Below, in pieces: positions 7,196-14,384 of a DNA stretch of 19,409 bases. A program made the translations under genes and the position numbers. The notes under the pieces were generated by a model. It made no database searches. It worked only from the letters and a program-made list of their open reading frames with translations, and was not told the DNA's origin. Position 1 is the stretch's first letter. Every line of letters begins with the position of its first letter. Origin of the DNA: Mayfieldus sp038317345 (GTDB taxonomy: Bacteria > Actinomycetota > Thermoleophilia > Solirubrobacterales > 70-9). Location: contig JBBQBH010000053.1 of the NCBI GenBank assembly GCA_038317345.1, positions 1 through 19,409 on the forward strand. Direction: 5' to 3'.

Positions 7196-8241
7196 AGCTC
7201 GTACTGCTTGGCCAGCTCCGGGTCCTTCTCGGCCAGCATCTCGGCCAGGGTCACCATCACCTTGCACTGCTTCCAGGTCGCGTCGTCCTGCATCTTGCCG
7301 TCGATCATGTGGACGCCGCGGCCGTCGGGTATCGCCTCCAGCACCTTCTTGGCGAACTTGACCTCCTCCGGCGGCGGGCTGAACACCTTCTTCGCGATCT
7401 CGATCTGGACAGGGTGAAGCGACCAGGCGCCGACGCAGCCGAGCAGGAAGGCGGCCCGGAACTGGGTCTCGCAGCCGAGTGTGTCCTTGATGTCGCCGTA
7501 GGGGCCGTAGACGGGCAGGATGCCGGCCGAGGTGCAGGCGTCGACCATGCGCGCGATCGAGTAATGCCAGGGGTCCTGCTGCGCGGTGGCCCGGGGCGCC
7601 TCGGAGTCGTCGGGATCGGGGTCCTCGATCACCCGATAGGCGGGATGGCCGCCGCCGACCCGGGTCGTTTTCATACGCCGGAAGGCGGCGAGGTCGGCGG
7701 GCCCGAAGCTCATCCCCTGCATGCGGGGGCTGGCGTAGGCGATCTCCTCGACGTTGATCACCCCGGTCGAGGTTTCGAGGATCGCGTGGATCAGCAGCGG
7801 CTTGTCGAGCTTCGCCTTCGCCTCCAGCTGGGCGAGCAGGCGATCGACATAGTGGATGTCCCACGGGCCCTCGACCTTGGGGACCATGATCACCTCGAGC
7901 TTGTCGCCGATCTCGGTCACCAGCTCGGTGAGGTCGTCGAGCACCCAGGGGCTCTCCAGCGAGTTGACCCGGGTCCATAGCGAGGTCGCGCCGAGGTCGG
8001 CCTCCTTGGCGACCTTGATCAGGCCGGCGCGCGCGGCCTCCTTGTTGTCGGCCGCGATCGCGTCCTCGAGGTTGCCGAGCAGGACGTCGGCGCTCTGCGC
8101 CATCTCCCGCACCTTCGCTGCCATCTTCTCGTTCGACGGATCGAAGAAGTGGATCATCCGCTGCGGCTTGACCGGGATCTCGCGCGGCGGCTCCGGCGCG
8201 CCGATCGCCAGCGGCTTGAAGAACTCTTTGGGGTGCCTCAT
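7192..8241 (-). CDS. mcl: Malyl-CoA / beta-methylmalyl-CoA lyase (HpcH/HpaI family)
   Basis: 349 aa. Class of Mg-dependent CoA-ester lyases that cleave beta-methylmalyl-CoA to glyoxylate and propionyl-CoA and can condense glyoxylate with acetyl-CoA to malyl-CoA. Motifs seen: NLEDAI (57-62), RVNS (91-94), PKVE (121-124), the metal-binding Glu in ILETSTG (E156) and Asp in GPADLA (D183), and a C-terminal cap including HPVQIEIAKKVF. Length and the extra N-terminal segment fit the Mcl1 group better than citrate lyase beta (CitE, about 290 aa). The presence of Ecm and a mesaconyl-CoA-hydratase-like gene in the window supports the ethylmalonyl-CoA role. Confidence 0.88.
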   Translation of the reverse strand: MRHPKEFFKPLAIGAPEPPREIPVKPQRMIHFFDPSNEKMAAKVREMAQSADVLLGNLEDAIAADNKEAARAGLIKVAKEADLGATSLWTRVNSLESPWVLDDLTELVTEIGDKLEVIMVPKVEGPWDIHYVDRLLAQLEAKAKLDKPLLIHAILETSTGVINVEEIAYASPRMQGMSFGPADLAAFRRMKTTRVGGGHPAYRVIEDPDPDDSEAPRATAQQDPWHYSIARMVDACTSAGILPVYGPYGDIKDTLGCETQFRAAFLLGCVGAWSLHPVQIEIAKKVFSPPPEEVKFAKKVLEAIPDGRGVHMIDGKMQDDATWKQCKVMVTLAEMLAEKDPELAKQYEL

Positions 8242-8249
8242 CCCGCCGG

Positions 8250-8255
8250 AATCTA
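8250..8255 (-). promoter_or_regulatory. -10 box TAGATT, leaderless promoter of mcl
   Basis: On the minus strand TAGATT lies 8 nt before the ATG at 8241, the same hexamer as upstream of the sucC-like gene. It shares an 82-bp divergent region with the acetyltransferase gene. Confidence 0.55.
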
Positions 8256-8323
8256 CCCGAGCGGGCGTCCGGTCCCGTGAAGCGGGCCTATCCGCAACCC
8301 GCCGCCGTAATTACAGTGGGCCG

Positions 8324-8773
8324 ATGAGCGCGACGATCCGCGAGGCCAGGCCGGGCGAGGAGGAGCGGGTTGCGGCGCTGTACGAGTGGCTGTTCGCGCC
8401 GCCGGGGTCCAAGCCGCGGCAGTGGGACGACGAGCGCGCGCGGCTGGCGCTCACCGAGGCGATCGTCTCGGCGCAGAGCGCTGTCTTCGTCGCCGAGGAT
8501 GGCGATGCTCTGGTCGGCTTCTGCACCGGCTATCTGGAGCTGCACTCGGTGCGCTTCGGGCAGCGCTGCTGGGTCGAAGACCTCGCGGTGGACCCTGAAC
8601 GTCGCTCGGAGGGCATCGGCGCGGCGTTGCTCGACGCGGCAAAGGACTGGGCGCGGGCGGCCGGCGGCACCCACCTCGAGCTCGACTCGAGCCTCGACCG
8701 CACCAACGCCCATCGCTTCTACGATCGCGAGGGGCCGAGTTGGAAGTCACTCAGCTACTCCTGGGAGCTCTGA
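8324..8773 (+). CDS. GNAT-family N-acetyltransferase
   Basis: 149 aa. Acetyl-CoA-dependent transferase; substrate unknown. The core is clear: VFVAEDGDALVGF (beta strands 2-4), VEDLAVDPERRSEGIGAALL (motif A, with the R-x-x-G-x-G-type acetyl-CoA loop as RSEGIG), then HLELDSSLDRTNAHRFYDREG (motif B). ATG 8324 starts MSATIREARPGEE, the usual GNAT beginning; a weak TAATTA lies 10 nt before it. Divergent from mcl and convergent with the SnoaL-like gene. Confidence 0.88.
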   Translation: MSATIREARPGEEERVAALYEWLFAPPGSKPRQWDDERARLALTEAIVSAQSAVFVAEDGDALVGFCTGYLELHSVRFGQRCWVEDLAVDPERRSEGIGAALLDAAKDWARAAGGTHLELDSSLDRTNAHRFYDREGPSWKSLSYSWEL

Positions 8774-8812
8774 TCCGCTCCAGGGATCGCTGACTCTCGG
8801 CGGCCTTCCCAT

Positions 8813-9229
8813 TCACGAAGCGAGGCCAGCACCTGATCGCGGTCCAACTTGGGCCGCCATGAAGGCCCAGCGACCGTCTCTAAGGACCCAGGCGAAGTGG
8901 AATGGGACGTCAATCGGAATCCCGCTCCACCCACCTCGCGCGACCATGTGGCAGCGGCCCAGGACCGTGTGCTCGTTCTCCAGGGTGAGCTCGATCTCGG
9001 TCAGCTGAATCTCGTCGAACATCCCGAAGAAGGCTTCCCAGACCGCGCGCACGGCAATCGCTCCCTCTGCGTCGGTGGGAAAGCCGGCAAGCGCCGAGAT
9101 GTCCGGGTCGCCGCGATAGGCGATCTCAGGGTCGAACGTCTCGGTGAAGAGCGTGTCCAGGTCACCGGCGTTGAACAGATCGAACCCCCGCTGCACGGCT
9201 GCCAGGGCGTCGGGATTACTCCGCGGCAT
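8813..9229 (-). CDS. SnoaL/NTF2-like small protein
   Basis: 138 aa from ATG 9229. The sequence has the NTF2-like cone-fold pattern: N-terminal helix with RGFDLFNAGDLDTL, then DPEIAYRGD, a helix with AVWEAFFGMFDEI, and strands ending in FHFAWVLRDGRWAFMAAQV. Such proteins are small hydrolases, isomerases or ligand binders; this one cannot be assigned further. ATG 9229 is chosen over TTG 9238 because TAGCTT (TANNNT) lies 7 nt before it. It is divergent from the acyl-CoA dehydrogenase across only 47 bp. Confidence 0.78.
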   Translation of the reverse strand: MPRSNPDALAAVQRGFDLFNAGDLDTLFTETFDPEIAYRGDPDISALAGFPTDAEGAIAVRAVWEAFFGMFDEIQLTEIELTLENEHTVLGRCHMVARGGWSGIPIDVPFHFAWVLRDGRWAFMAAQVGPRSGAGLAS

Positions 9230-9236
9230 CAAGGGC

Positions 9237-9242
9237 AAGCTA
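9237..9242 (-). promoter_or_regulatory. -10 box TAGCTT, leaderless promoter of the SnoaL-like gene
   Basis: On the minus strand TAGCTT is 7 nt before the ATG at 9229. It lies within 30 bp of the opposing -10 box of the acyl-CoA dehydrogenase gene, so the two promoters' -35 regions overlap. Confidence 0.5.
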
Positions 9243-9264
9243 TCGCGCGCCGGAGGACCGCAGG

Positions 9265-9270
9265 TATTCT
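9265..9270 (+). promoter_or_regulatory. -10 box TATTCT, leaderless promoter of the acyl-CoA dehydrogenase
   Basis: TATTCT lies 6 nt before the ATG at 9277. No Shine-Dalgarno sequence is present. Confidence 0.55.
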
Positions 9271-9276
9271 GCGGTC

Positions 9277-10491
9277 ATGGCCGTAGAGACCGCGAATTAC
9301 CAAGAGATCACCGACGAGCAGAAGGCGATCATCGAGATGGTCCACCAGTTCGTCGACGACAAGATCATCCCCAGCGCCGAGGAGTACGACGCCGAGGACA
9401 AATTCCCGGAGCCGATCGTCGAGCAGATGAAGGAGCTGGGGCTGTTCGGGGTCACGATCCCCGAGGAATACGGTGGCATGGGCCTCGACCTGACTACCTA
9501 CGCGATGATCGTCGAGGAGCTTTCGCGAGGCTGGATCTCGATCTCCGGGGTCGTCAACACCCACTTCATCGGCTCATACCTGCTGATGAAGTTCGGCACC
9601 GACGAGCAGAAGGACTACTTCCTGCCCAAGATGGCGACCGGAGAGATCCGCGCCGCCTTCTCGCTCTCGGAGCCCGAGGTCGGATCCGACGTCCAGGGGA
9701 TCAAGTCGACGGCCAAGAAGGGCGACGACGGCAACTGGGAGCTCAACGGCCAGAAGATGTGGGTCACCAACGGCCTCGGCTCCGGGGTGATCTTCGTGCT
9801 GATGAAGAACGACACCAAGGCCGACCCGCCCTATTCGGGCATGACTTGCTTCATCACCGAGAAGGAGCCCTGGGCGGAGAAGAACTCGGGCGAGTACGCC
9901 GGATTGGAGATCCCGCCGAAGATCAAGAAGATGGGATACAAGGGCGTCGAGTCCACCGAGCTCGTCTACGACGGCTACAAGTGCCCGCCCGAGCGCATCC
10001 TCGGCGGCGAGGAGGAGGGCCTTGGCCAGGGCTTCAAGCAGATGATGGACGCACTGGAGGTGGGTCGGGTCAACGTCGCCGCGCGCGGCGTCGGCATCGC
10101 CCAGCGGGCGCTGGAGCTGGCGCTGCGCTACAGCCAGGAGCGCAAGACCTTCGGCAAGCCGATCGCCCAGCACCAGGCGATCCAGTTCAAGCTCGCCGAC
10201 ATGGCGACCAAGGTCGAGGCGGCGCGGATGCTGACGATGAAGGCGGCGCGGATGAAGGACGCCGGCGAGCGCTCCGACCTCGAGGCCGGGATGGCGAAGC
10301 TGTTCGCCTCCGAGAGCGGCAAGGAGGTGGTCGAGGATTCGTTCCGCATCCACGGCGGCTACGGCTACTCGGAGGAGTACGAGATCGAGCGCCTCTACCG
10401 CGACGCGCCGCTGCTGCTGATCGGCGAGGGCACCTCCGAGATTCAGCGGATGATCATCGGCCGCAAACTGATCGAACGCAACAAGATTTGA
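9277..10491 (+). CDS. Acyl-CoA dehydrogenase, candidate methylsuccinyl-CoA dehydrogenase
   Basis: 404 aa FAD enzyme. It has the full family layout: N-terminal helical domain, substrate/FAD strand region with FSLSEPEVGSD (about 128-138) and MWVTNG, and a C-terminal helical domain with RKTFGKPIAQHQAIQFKLADM and IHGGYGYSEEYEIERLYRDA. The catalytic base is E384 in GEGTSE. The protein strongly resembles, from memory, the actinobacterial acyl-CoA dehydrogenases encoded beside meaA, mcl and maoC in Streptomyces, which points to methylsuccinyl-CoA to mesaconyl-CoA. The specific substrate is inference; a short branched acyl-CoA is the alternative. The following SDR starts directly at its stop (TGA-GTG). 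Confidence 0.9.
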   Translation: MAVETANYQEITDEQKAIIEMVHQFVDDKIIPSAEEYDAEDKFPEPIVEQMKELGLFGVTIPEEYGGMGLDLTTYAMIVEELSRGWISISGVVNTHFIGSYLLMKFGTDEQKDYFLPKMATGEIRAAFSLSEPEVGSDVQGIKSTAKKGDDGNWELNGQKMWVTNGLGSGVIFVLMKNDTKADPPYSGMTCFITEKEPWAEKNSGEYAGLEIPPKIKKMGYKGVESTELVYDGYKCPPERILGGEEEGLGQGFKQMMDALEVGRVNVAARGVGIAQRALELALRYSQERKTFGKPIAQHQAIQFKLADMATKVEAARMLTMKAARMKDAGERSDLEAGMAKLFASESGKEVVEDSFRIHGGYGYSEEYEIERLYRDAPLLLIGEGTSEIQRMIIGRKLIERNKI

Positions 10492-11187
10492 GTGGCTGAG
10501 CAACCAGTCGCCCTGGTCAGCGGCGCCAACCGCGGCATCGGGCGCGAGATCGCCCGCCAGCTCGCCGCCGATCACGGCTACGAGGTGCTCGCAGGCGCCC
10601 GGGAGCCGGATCGCGCCGGAGCCCCCGACCACGAGGCGATCACCTACGTGCAGCTCGACGTCGCAGATCAGGCGAGTGTCGGTCGGCTCGCGGAGCGGGT
10701 CGGGTCGGACCCAGGGCGGCTCGACGTGCTCGTCAACAACGCCGGCATCGGAGGACGCACCGGCTATGGGGCGCGCCTCGCCGACGCCGATCTCGAGGAC
10801 ATCAAGGAGGTCCTGGAGACCAACCTGTTCGGCGCCCTGCGCCTGACCAAGGCGATGCTGCCGCTTCTGGAGCAAAGCCCGCACCCCCGCGTCGTCAACG
10901 TGTCAAGCGGTGCGGGCCAGCTCGACGAGATGAACGGGGGAATCCACGGCTACCGGCTGTCGAAGGTCGGACTGAACGCGCTCACCCGGATGCTCGCTGA
11001 CGATGAGGCAGAGGCGCGGTTGCTGGTCAACTCGATGTGCCCTGGCTGGGTGCGGACCGACATGGGTGGTCCCTCGGCGTCGCGCTCGGTGGAGGAAGGC
11101 GCCGACACCGCCGTGTGGCTGGCGACTCTCCCCGACGACGGCCCCAGCGGCGGCTTCTTCCGCGACCGCAAACCGATTCCCTGGTAA
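10492..11187 (+). CDS. Short-chain dehydrogenase/reductase (carbonyl-reductase type)
   Basis: 231 aa NAD(P)-dependent oxidoreductase, substrate unknown. Motifs: cofactor loop SGANRGIG (10-17), NNAG (82-85), catalytic Ser 138/139 in NVSSGAG, and the YRLSK catalytic pair (Y154, K158). N12-R14 after the first Gly resembles NADPH-preferring carbonyl reductases. GTG 10492 immediately follows the dehydrogenase TGA with no intervening base, so the two are cotranscribed and translationally coupled. It may reduce an aldehyde or ketone linked to the acyl-CoA step, but nothing in the sequence proves it. Confidence 0.88.
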   Translation: MAEQPVALVSGANRGIGREIARQLAADHGYEVLAGAREPDRAGAPDHEAITYVQLDVADQASVGRLAERVGSDPGRLDVLVNNAGIGGRTGYGARLADADLEDIKEVLETNLFGALRLTKAMLPLLEQSPHPRVVNVSSGAGQLDEMNGGIHGYRLSKVGLNALTRMLADDEAEARLLVNSMCPGWVRTDMGGPSASRSVEEGADTAVWLATLPDDGPSGGFFRDRKPIPW

Positions 11188-11204
11188 ACCCGATCGGTTG
11201 ACCT

Positions 11205-11228
11205 CAGGCGTGAATGACGCCTGTTGTC
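11205..11228 (+). terminator. Hairpin after the SDR gene, possible terminator
   Basis: CAGGCGT, loop GAATG, ACGCCTG, followed by TTGTC. A 7-bp perfect stem 17 nt after the SDR stop with a poor T tract, so termination is plausible but not strong. Confidence 0.5.
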
Positions 11229-11329
11229 TACCGAATGGTCGACAGAAGTAAAGCCGATCGGGGGACAGACAGCCGGCATTTCGATTTCTACCCTTTGCAG
11301 GCTATGAACTTGCAAATGGAGGATCGAAG

Positions 11330-11785
11330 ATGAAGAAGTTGATGACCGCTGCGATCACGATGTTCGCCGCGCTGGCGCTGCTGGTCCCGACCGGTTCGGC
11401 CCAAGCTTCTCAGTTGACCGGCTCCACTTGGTGCGATGGCTCAAATCACGCTGGCATGACATTGGCGCCGGGCAAGATGTGCACTTGGTGGCCGTTGACC
11501 GTCCACTATGGATTCGCGTTCTGGGACATCACAAAGCCTCGGAAAGGCCAAGTTTGCCTCTCGGTCGGGCGATACCAGGGCTCGAACTTCGTCACCCAGC
11601 CCGGCGCCGGATGGACTTGCAGGCCGGTCAAGAACATCTACGACGGTTCCTCCGACGGTGTGAACGCAATCTCCGTCCAAAACATTTTTGGCGCCGTCTA
11701 CGGGCAGATTGCGATCCTCAACGTTTCGGGCGCGACGATCAAGACCAAGGGAAGCGGCGGAATGTTTGTTCAGTACTACCAATGA
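11330..11785 (+). CDS. Small secreted protein, unknown function
   Basis: 151 aa. Classic Sec signal peptide: KK at 2-3, hydrophobic core about 5-19, cleavage near SAQA-S (about 25). The mature part has four cysteines (TWCDG, KMCTWW, QVCLSV, WTCRP), enough for two disulfides, and many aromatic residues, suggesting a compact extracellular beta domain. No family recognised. ATG 11330 is supported by GGAGG 7 nt upstream, so unlike most neighbours this gene has a normal leader. Codon use is less GC-biased than its neighbours. It ends at a strong terminator, so it is monocistronic. Confidence 0.75.
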   Translation: MKKLMTAAITMFAALALLVPTGSAQASQLTGSTWCDGSNHAGMTLAPGKMCTWWPLTVHYGFAFWDITKPRKGQVCLSVGRYQGSNFVTQPGAGWTCRPVKNIYDGSSDGVNAISVQNIFGAVYGQIAILNVSGATIKTKGSGGMFVQYYQ

Positions 11786-11818
11786 ACTCCGCTCCCAGGA
11801 TTGGTTGAAGTCAGCTGA

Positions 11819-11854
11819 GGCGGAGCCGATCGACGGATCGGCTCCGCCAGTTTC
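11819..11854 (+). terminator. Strong hairpin terminator after the secreted-protein gene
   Basis: GGCGGAGCCGATC, loop GACG, GATCGGCTCCGCC: a 13-bp perfect stem followed by AGTTTC. It isolates the secreted-protein gene from the SCP2-like gene. Confidence 0.75.
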
Positions 11855-11877
11855 AGTTGGGCGAGCTCTCCAACTGA
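11853..11877. repeat. Second inverted repeat TCAGTTGG...CCAACTGA
   Basis: An 8-bp perfect inverted repeat with a 9-nt spacer, between the terminator and the SCP2-like promoter. It covers positions about -47 to -23 relative to the GTG at 11900 and could be an operator for that promoter or a second terminator stem. Confidence 0.4.
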
Positions 11878-11887
11878 CCGCACCGCA

Positions 11888-11893
11888 TAACAT
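11888..11893 (+). promoter_or_regulatory. -10 box TAACAT, leaderless promoter of the SCP2-like gene
   Basis: TAACAT lies 6 nt before the GTG at 11900. Confidence 0.55.
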
Positions 11894-11899
11894 CGCCGC

Positions 11900-12262
11900 G
11901 TGGCCTCCACCCAAGAGCTGATCGAGACCGCCGTGCGGCGCTTCCAGGAGGAGGTGCCGGCGCTGGCGAAGCTGAAGCTCGTTTTCGAGTTGGAGCTGCG
12001 GGGCAGGGGCGACGTGCAGATGTTCCGGGTCGAGCTGCCGGGGCCGAAGATCACCAAGGGTGTCGCCGACCATGCTCGCGCCACGGTCGAGATCACGCGC
12101 TCGACCTTCAACGATCTGGCGGTCGAGGGAACGGCCAGCGACTATCGCGAGGCGTTCGAGCACGGCCACATCAAGGCCGAAGGTGACCCAAATGTGCTGA
12201 AGCTGATCGCCCAGGTGGTCGAGCGGCACGAGCAGCGGGTGCGGACCAAGAAGGTCCACTGA
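11900..12262 (+). CDS. SCP2-like sterol/lipid-carrier domain protein
   Basis: 120 aa from GTG 11900. The pattern fits the SCP2 fold: N-terminal amphipathic helix, central strands FELELRGRGDVQMFRVEL, then ARATVEITRSTFNDLAVEGT and a C-terminal helix after EAFEHGHIKAEGDPNVLKLI (the usual G-x-I-x-x-x-G-D feature of the family). Family members bind fatty acyl-CoA or sterols and often stand alone in actinobacteria. The next gene starts 3 nt after its stop, suggesting an operon. Confidence 0.75.
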   Translation: MASTQELIETAVRRFQEEVPALAKLKLVFELELRGRGDVQMFRVELPGPKITKGVADHARATVEITRSTFNDLAVEGTASDYREAFEHGHIKAEGDPNVLKLIAQVVERHEQRVRTKKVH

Positions 12263-12265
12263 CCG

Positions 12266-13372
12266 GTGGCCACCGCGCCACGGCGGATCGACCCGAAGCG
12301 ACTTCCACGCCTGCGGGCGGCCGCCCAGCTTCTCCACCGGCCAACCTCGATGCGCGACCCGGTCGAGGTCGCGAGGGCGATCGCCGGCGCTCAGGCCCAG
12401 GATGTGTACGCGGGCCCCCTGACCTTCCGCTCACGCAGCCGGCGCCTGACCGCGGCTGACATCGATCGCGCCCGCACCAAGGAGCGCTCCCTGCTGCGCA
12501 CCTGGGTGATGCGGATGACCATCCACCTGATCCCAAGTGAAGACGCGGGATGGCTTCTGCCCCTGTTCGAGCCGGCGATCGACAAGTGGTCGAGGCGGCG
12601 CCTTGAGCAACTCGGAATGCCGGCGAGCAGTCGCGACAAGGCCCTACAGGTGGTCAAGCGGGCGCTCGAGAAGGAGGGCCCTCTCACACGGCCCGAGATT
12701 GCCGAGCGGATCGCCGCCGCGGGCATCGAGCTGTACTCGTCGACCCGCCTCCACATCATCGGCCTTGCTGTGACCTCCGGCATCGCATGCCTCGGCCCGG
12801 ACCGCGGCAGGACGACCTGCCTGGTCCGGCGCGACGATTGGCTCGGCGAGCTTCCGCCGTTCGACCGCGATGCGGCGCTCGCAGAGCTCGCACTCCGCTA
12901 CCTGCGCGCGTTCGGCCCGGCGAAGGACCTCGACTTCGCCTACTGGTCCGGTCTGGGGTTGCGCGAGGTGAGGAGGGGGCTCGAGATGATCGCGAGCGAG
13001 CTCAGAGAGAGCCGCCTCGGCGACGACACCCTGCTTTCTCTGAAGGGGACCCAGAGCCGGCTCCCCCCGTCCGGTCAGGTCCGCCTGCTCGGTGCCTTCG
13101 ACACCTACATGCTCGGTTACCGCGGCCGGGACTTCGCGGCGCCGCCCGAGGCTATGGCCGCGGTCAAGGAGGGAGGTGGCGGCTGGATTCGGCCGGTAAT
13201 CGTCCGCGACGGAGTGGTTATCGGGGGTTGGCGCTCGACCCGCTCGGGCGGCCGGATCGAGATCGCCCTCAACCCGCTCAAGCCCCTCTCCGCCACGGTG
13301 AGGAAGGCGATCGACACCGAGGTCGCCGACATCGGCCGCTTCGAAGGGCTTCCGGTGAGCCTTGCCGGATAG
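12266..13372 (+). CDS. Winged-helix DNA-binding protein, AlkZ/YcaQ-like family
   Basis: 368 aa. Matches the HTH_42 (winged-helix, DUF1006-related) layout: LRAAAQLLHRP near the start, the GAQAQD motif (about 41-46), R-T-W-V-M-R-M-T-I-H-L-I in the middle, and GAFDTYMLGYRGRDF plus a beta-rich tail. In AlkZ-type DNA glycosylases the QxQ/QxD motif is catalytic, and QAQ is present here; family members unhook alkylated or cross-linked bases. Many actinobacterial paralogues are untested, so glycosylase activity is possible, not shown. GTG 12266 lies 3 nt after the SCP2-like stop (TGA-CCG-GTG). The stop TAG at 13370 is part of the next gene's -10 box. Confidence 0.82.
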   Translation: MATAPRRIDPKRLPRLRAAAQLLHRPTSMRDPVEVARAIAGAQAQDVYAGPLTFRSRSRRLTAADIDRARTKERSLLRTWVMRMTIHLIPSEDAGWLLPLFEPAIDKWSRRRLEQLGMPASSRDKALQVVKRALEKEGPLTRPEIAERIAAAGIELYSSTRLHIIGLAVTSGIACLGPDRGRTTCLVRRDDWLGELPPFDRDAALAELALRYLRAFGPAKDLDFAYWSGLGLREVRRGLEMIASELRESRLGDDTLLSLKGTQSRLPPSGQVRLLGAFDTYMLGYRGRDFAAPPEAMAAVKEGGGGWIRPVIVRDGVVIGGWRSTRSGGRIEIALNPLKPLSATVRKAIDTEVADIGRFEGLPVSLAG

Positions 13373-13375
13373 CAT
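13370..13375 (+). promoter_or_regulatory. -10 box TAGCAT, leaderless promoter of the MaoC gene
   Basis: TAGCAT begins with the TAG stop of the preceding gene and lies 9 nt before the ATG at 13385, so the hydratase can be transcribed independently. Confidence 0.5.
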
Positions 13376-13384
13376 CCCGCGCCG

Positions 13385-13930
13385 ATGAGCGACGAAGACC
13401 ACAAGCTGATTACCGACCAGGCTGGGCGCGAAGCCTCCGGCGCCCGCCCCTATGGCCGTTATCTGGAGGAGTTCACGGTCGGCGACGTCTACATGCACTG
13501 GCCCGTGAAGACGGTCACCGAGGCGGAGGACCACCTGTTCTGCCTGCTGACGATGAACCACCATCCGCTGCACATCAACGACGTCTACGCAGGGCAATCG
13601 CAGCAGGGTCGAAACGTGGTCGCGGGGCCCTACGTCTACTCGCTGATCTTCGGCATGACGGTGGCGGACGTCTCCGGCAAGGCGATCGCGAACCTCGCCA
13701 CCGATGAGCTCAAGCATCCCGCTCCCGTTTTTCACGGGGACACCCTCTACACCGAGAGCGAGGTCCTCGAGGTGCGCCCCTCGGAGTCGAAGCCCGACCG
13801 CGGGGTGGTCCGGGTGCACACCCGTGCCTACAACCAGGACGGGACACTGGTCGCCGAGTTCAAGCGCGCCGTGCTGGTGCCGCGAAAGACAAACGGCGAT
13901 GCGCCCGAGGCCGAGGGCCAAGTCGACTAG
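13385..13930 (+). CDS. MaoC-family hydratase, probable mesaconyl-CoA hydratase
   Basis: 181 aa single hot-dog domain. Hydratase-2 motif seen as MNHHPLHINDVYA (57-69) followed by GRNVVAGPYVYS (75-86). The segment HWPVKTVTEAEDHLFCLLTMN and the ending TYNQDGTLV-like AYNQDGTLVAEFKRAVLVPRK match my recollection of the short actinobacterial MaoC proteins encoded with meaA and mcl in Streptomyces, assigned as mesaconyl-CoA hydratase (mesaconyl-CoA to beta-methylmalyl-CoA). The proteobacterial enzyme Mch is a two-domain protein of about 340 aa; this one is half that size, as in other actinobacteria. Family confident, substrate likely given Ecm and lyase in the same window. Confidence 0.87.
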   Translation: MSDEDHKLITDQAGREASGARPYGRYLEEFTVGDVYMHWPVKTVTEAEDHLFCLLTMNHHPLHINDVYAGQSQQGRNVVAGPYVYSLIFGMTVADVSGKAIANLATDELKHPAPVFHGDTLYTESEVLEVRPSESKPDRGVVRVHTRAYNQDGTLVAEFKRAVLVPRKTNGDAPEAEGQVD

Positions 13931-13944
13931 GCGCCACCGGATCG

Positions 13945-13961
13945 CTGACCCTGCGGGTCAG
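13945..13961 (+). terminator. Hairpin 14 nt after the MaoC gene
   Basis: CTGACCC, loop TGC, GGGTCAG: 7-bp perfect stem, no T tract. Could be a weak or factor-dependent terminator. Confidence 0.4.
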
Positions 13962-13994
13962 GAGCCCAGCGGGCCGCAAGACCACGGTCGAGCA

Positions 13995-14018
13995 CCGGAT
14001 TCGAATCCGGGTCGTCCA
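13995..14018 (+). other. tRNA-3'-end-like sequence without a tRNA body
   Basis: CCGGATTCGAATCCGG is a perfect 16-bp palindrome containing TTCGAAT, as in a tRNA T-arm. It is followed by GTCGTCCA, which resembles the 3' acceptor strand of a tRNA. The 7 nt at 13939-13945 could pair in 6 of 7 positions counting wobbles, but no D-arm or anticodon arm can be drawn between, and position 53 would be A, not G. Read as a decayed tRNA or an attachment-site-like remnant, or as chance. Confidence 0.25.
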
Positions 14019-14032
14019 CTGAGCGCCCTGCG

Positions 14033-14359
14033 GTGAGCGGAGTCGAACTGGGCCCTGACGGAAGGGCTCGTTGCGGGTGGAGCCTTGGCGGCCCCGAGTA
14101 CGTCGAGTACCACGACTGGGAGTGGGGCCGGCCCAGTCACGACGACGTGGGGTTCGCGCCCGAGCCGGCCGGCGCTCCGCCGGCGTCGGCGGACGACCTC
14201 TTCTCCAAGACAGCGGAGTCGACCGAGATGGCGAAGGAGCTGAAGCGTCGTGGATTCGCCTTTGTCGGCCCCACGGTCGGATACGCACTGATGCAGGCGG
14301 TAGGTCTCGTCAACGACCACCTTGCCGGCTGTGCGTTCCGGGAACTGCCCGACGCCTGA
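14033..14359 (+). CDS. DNA-3-methyladenine glycosylase I with central in-frame deletion
   Basis: 108 aa against about 187 in E. coli Tag. The N-terminus (RCGW...EYVEYHDWEWG, about 13-32) and the C-terminus (ALxK-like KELKRRGFAFVG, then YALMQAVGLVNDHLAGC, about 69-100) are well conserved. The middle, roughly 100 residues holding the helix-hairpin-helix and the catalytic pocket (Glu38 and Trp46 in E. coli Tag), is gone and replaced by a short Pro/Ala linker. The zinc-site residues remain: C14, H27, H96 and C100. The frame is intact, so a product may be made, but base excision is not expected; it is probably a pseudogene or a repurposed zinc fold. GTG 14033 is the only sensible start. Confidence 0.8.
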   Translation: MSGVELGPDGRARCGWSLGGPEYVEYHDWEWGRPSHDDVGFAPEPAGAPPASADDLFSKTAESTEMAKELKRRGFAFVGPTVGYALMQAVGLVNDHLAGCAFRELPDA

Positions 14360-14372
14360 GTGGGGTCGGAGC

Positions 14373-14378
14373 TAGGCT
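14373..14378 (+). promoter_or_regulatory. -10 box TAGGCT, leaderless promoter of the antitoxin-like gene
   Basis: TAGGCT lies 6 nt before the ATG at 14385; the same hexamer precedes the gene at 18679. Confidence 0.5.
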
Positions 14379-14384
14379 TCGCCC

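Noticed and set aside
6458..7978. Long antisense open frames, for example over trpB2/mcl and 2394-3224 over sucC
   Set aside because: They mirror strongly supported genes, have Arg/Ala/Gly-rich low-complexity composition and match no family; a known effect of high GC.
7192..8241. Citrate lyase beta chain (CitE)
   Set aside because: No citrate lyase alpha or gamma genes nearby, and the protein is about 60 residues longer than CitE.
13939..14018. A functional tRNA gene
   Set aside because: Only the T-arm and acceptor tail look right. No D-arm or anticodon loop can be folded, and G53 is replaced by A.
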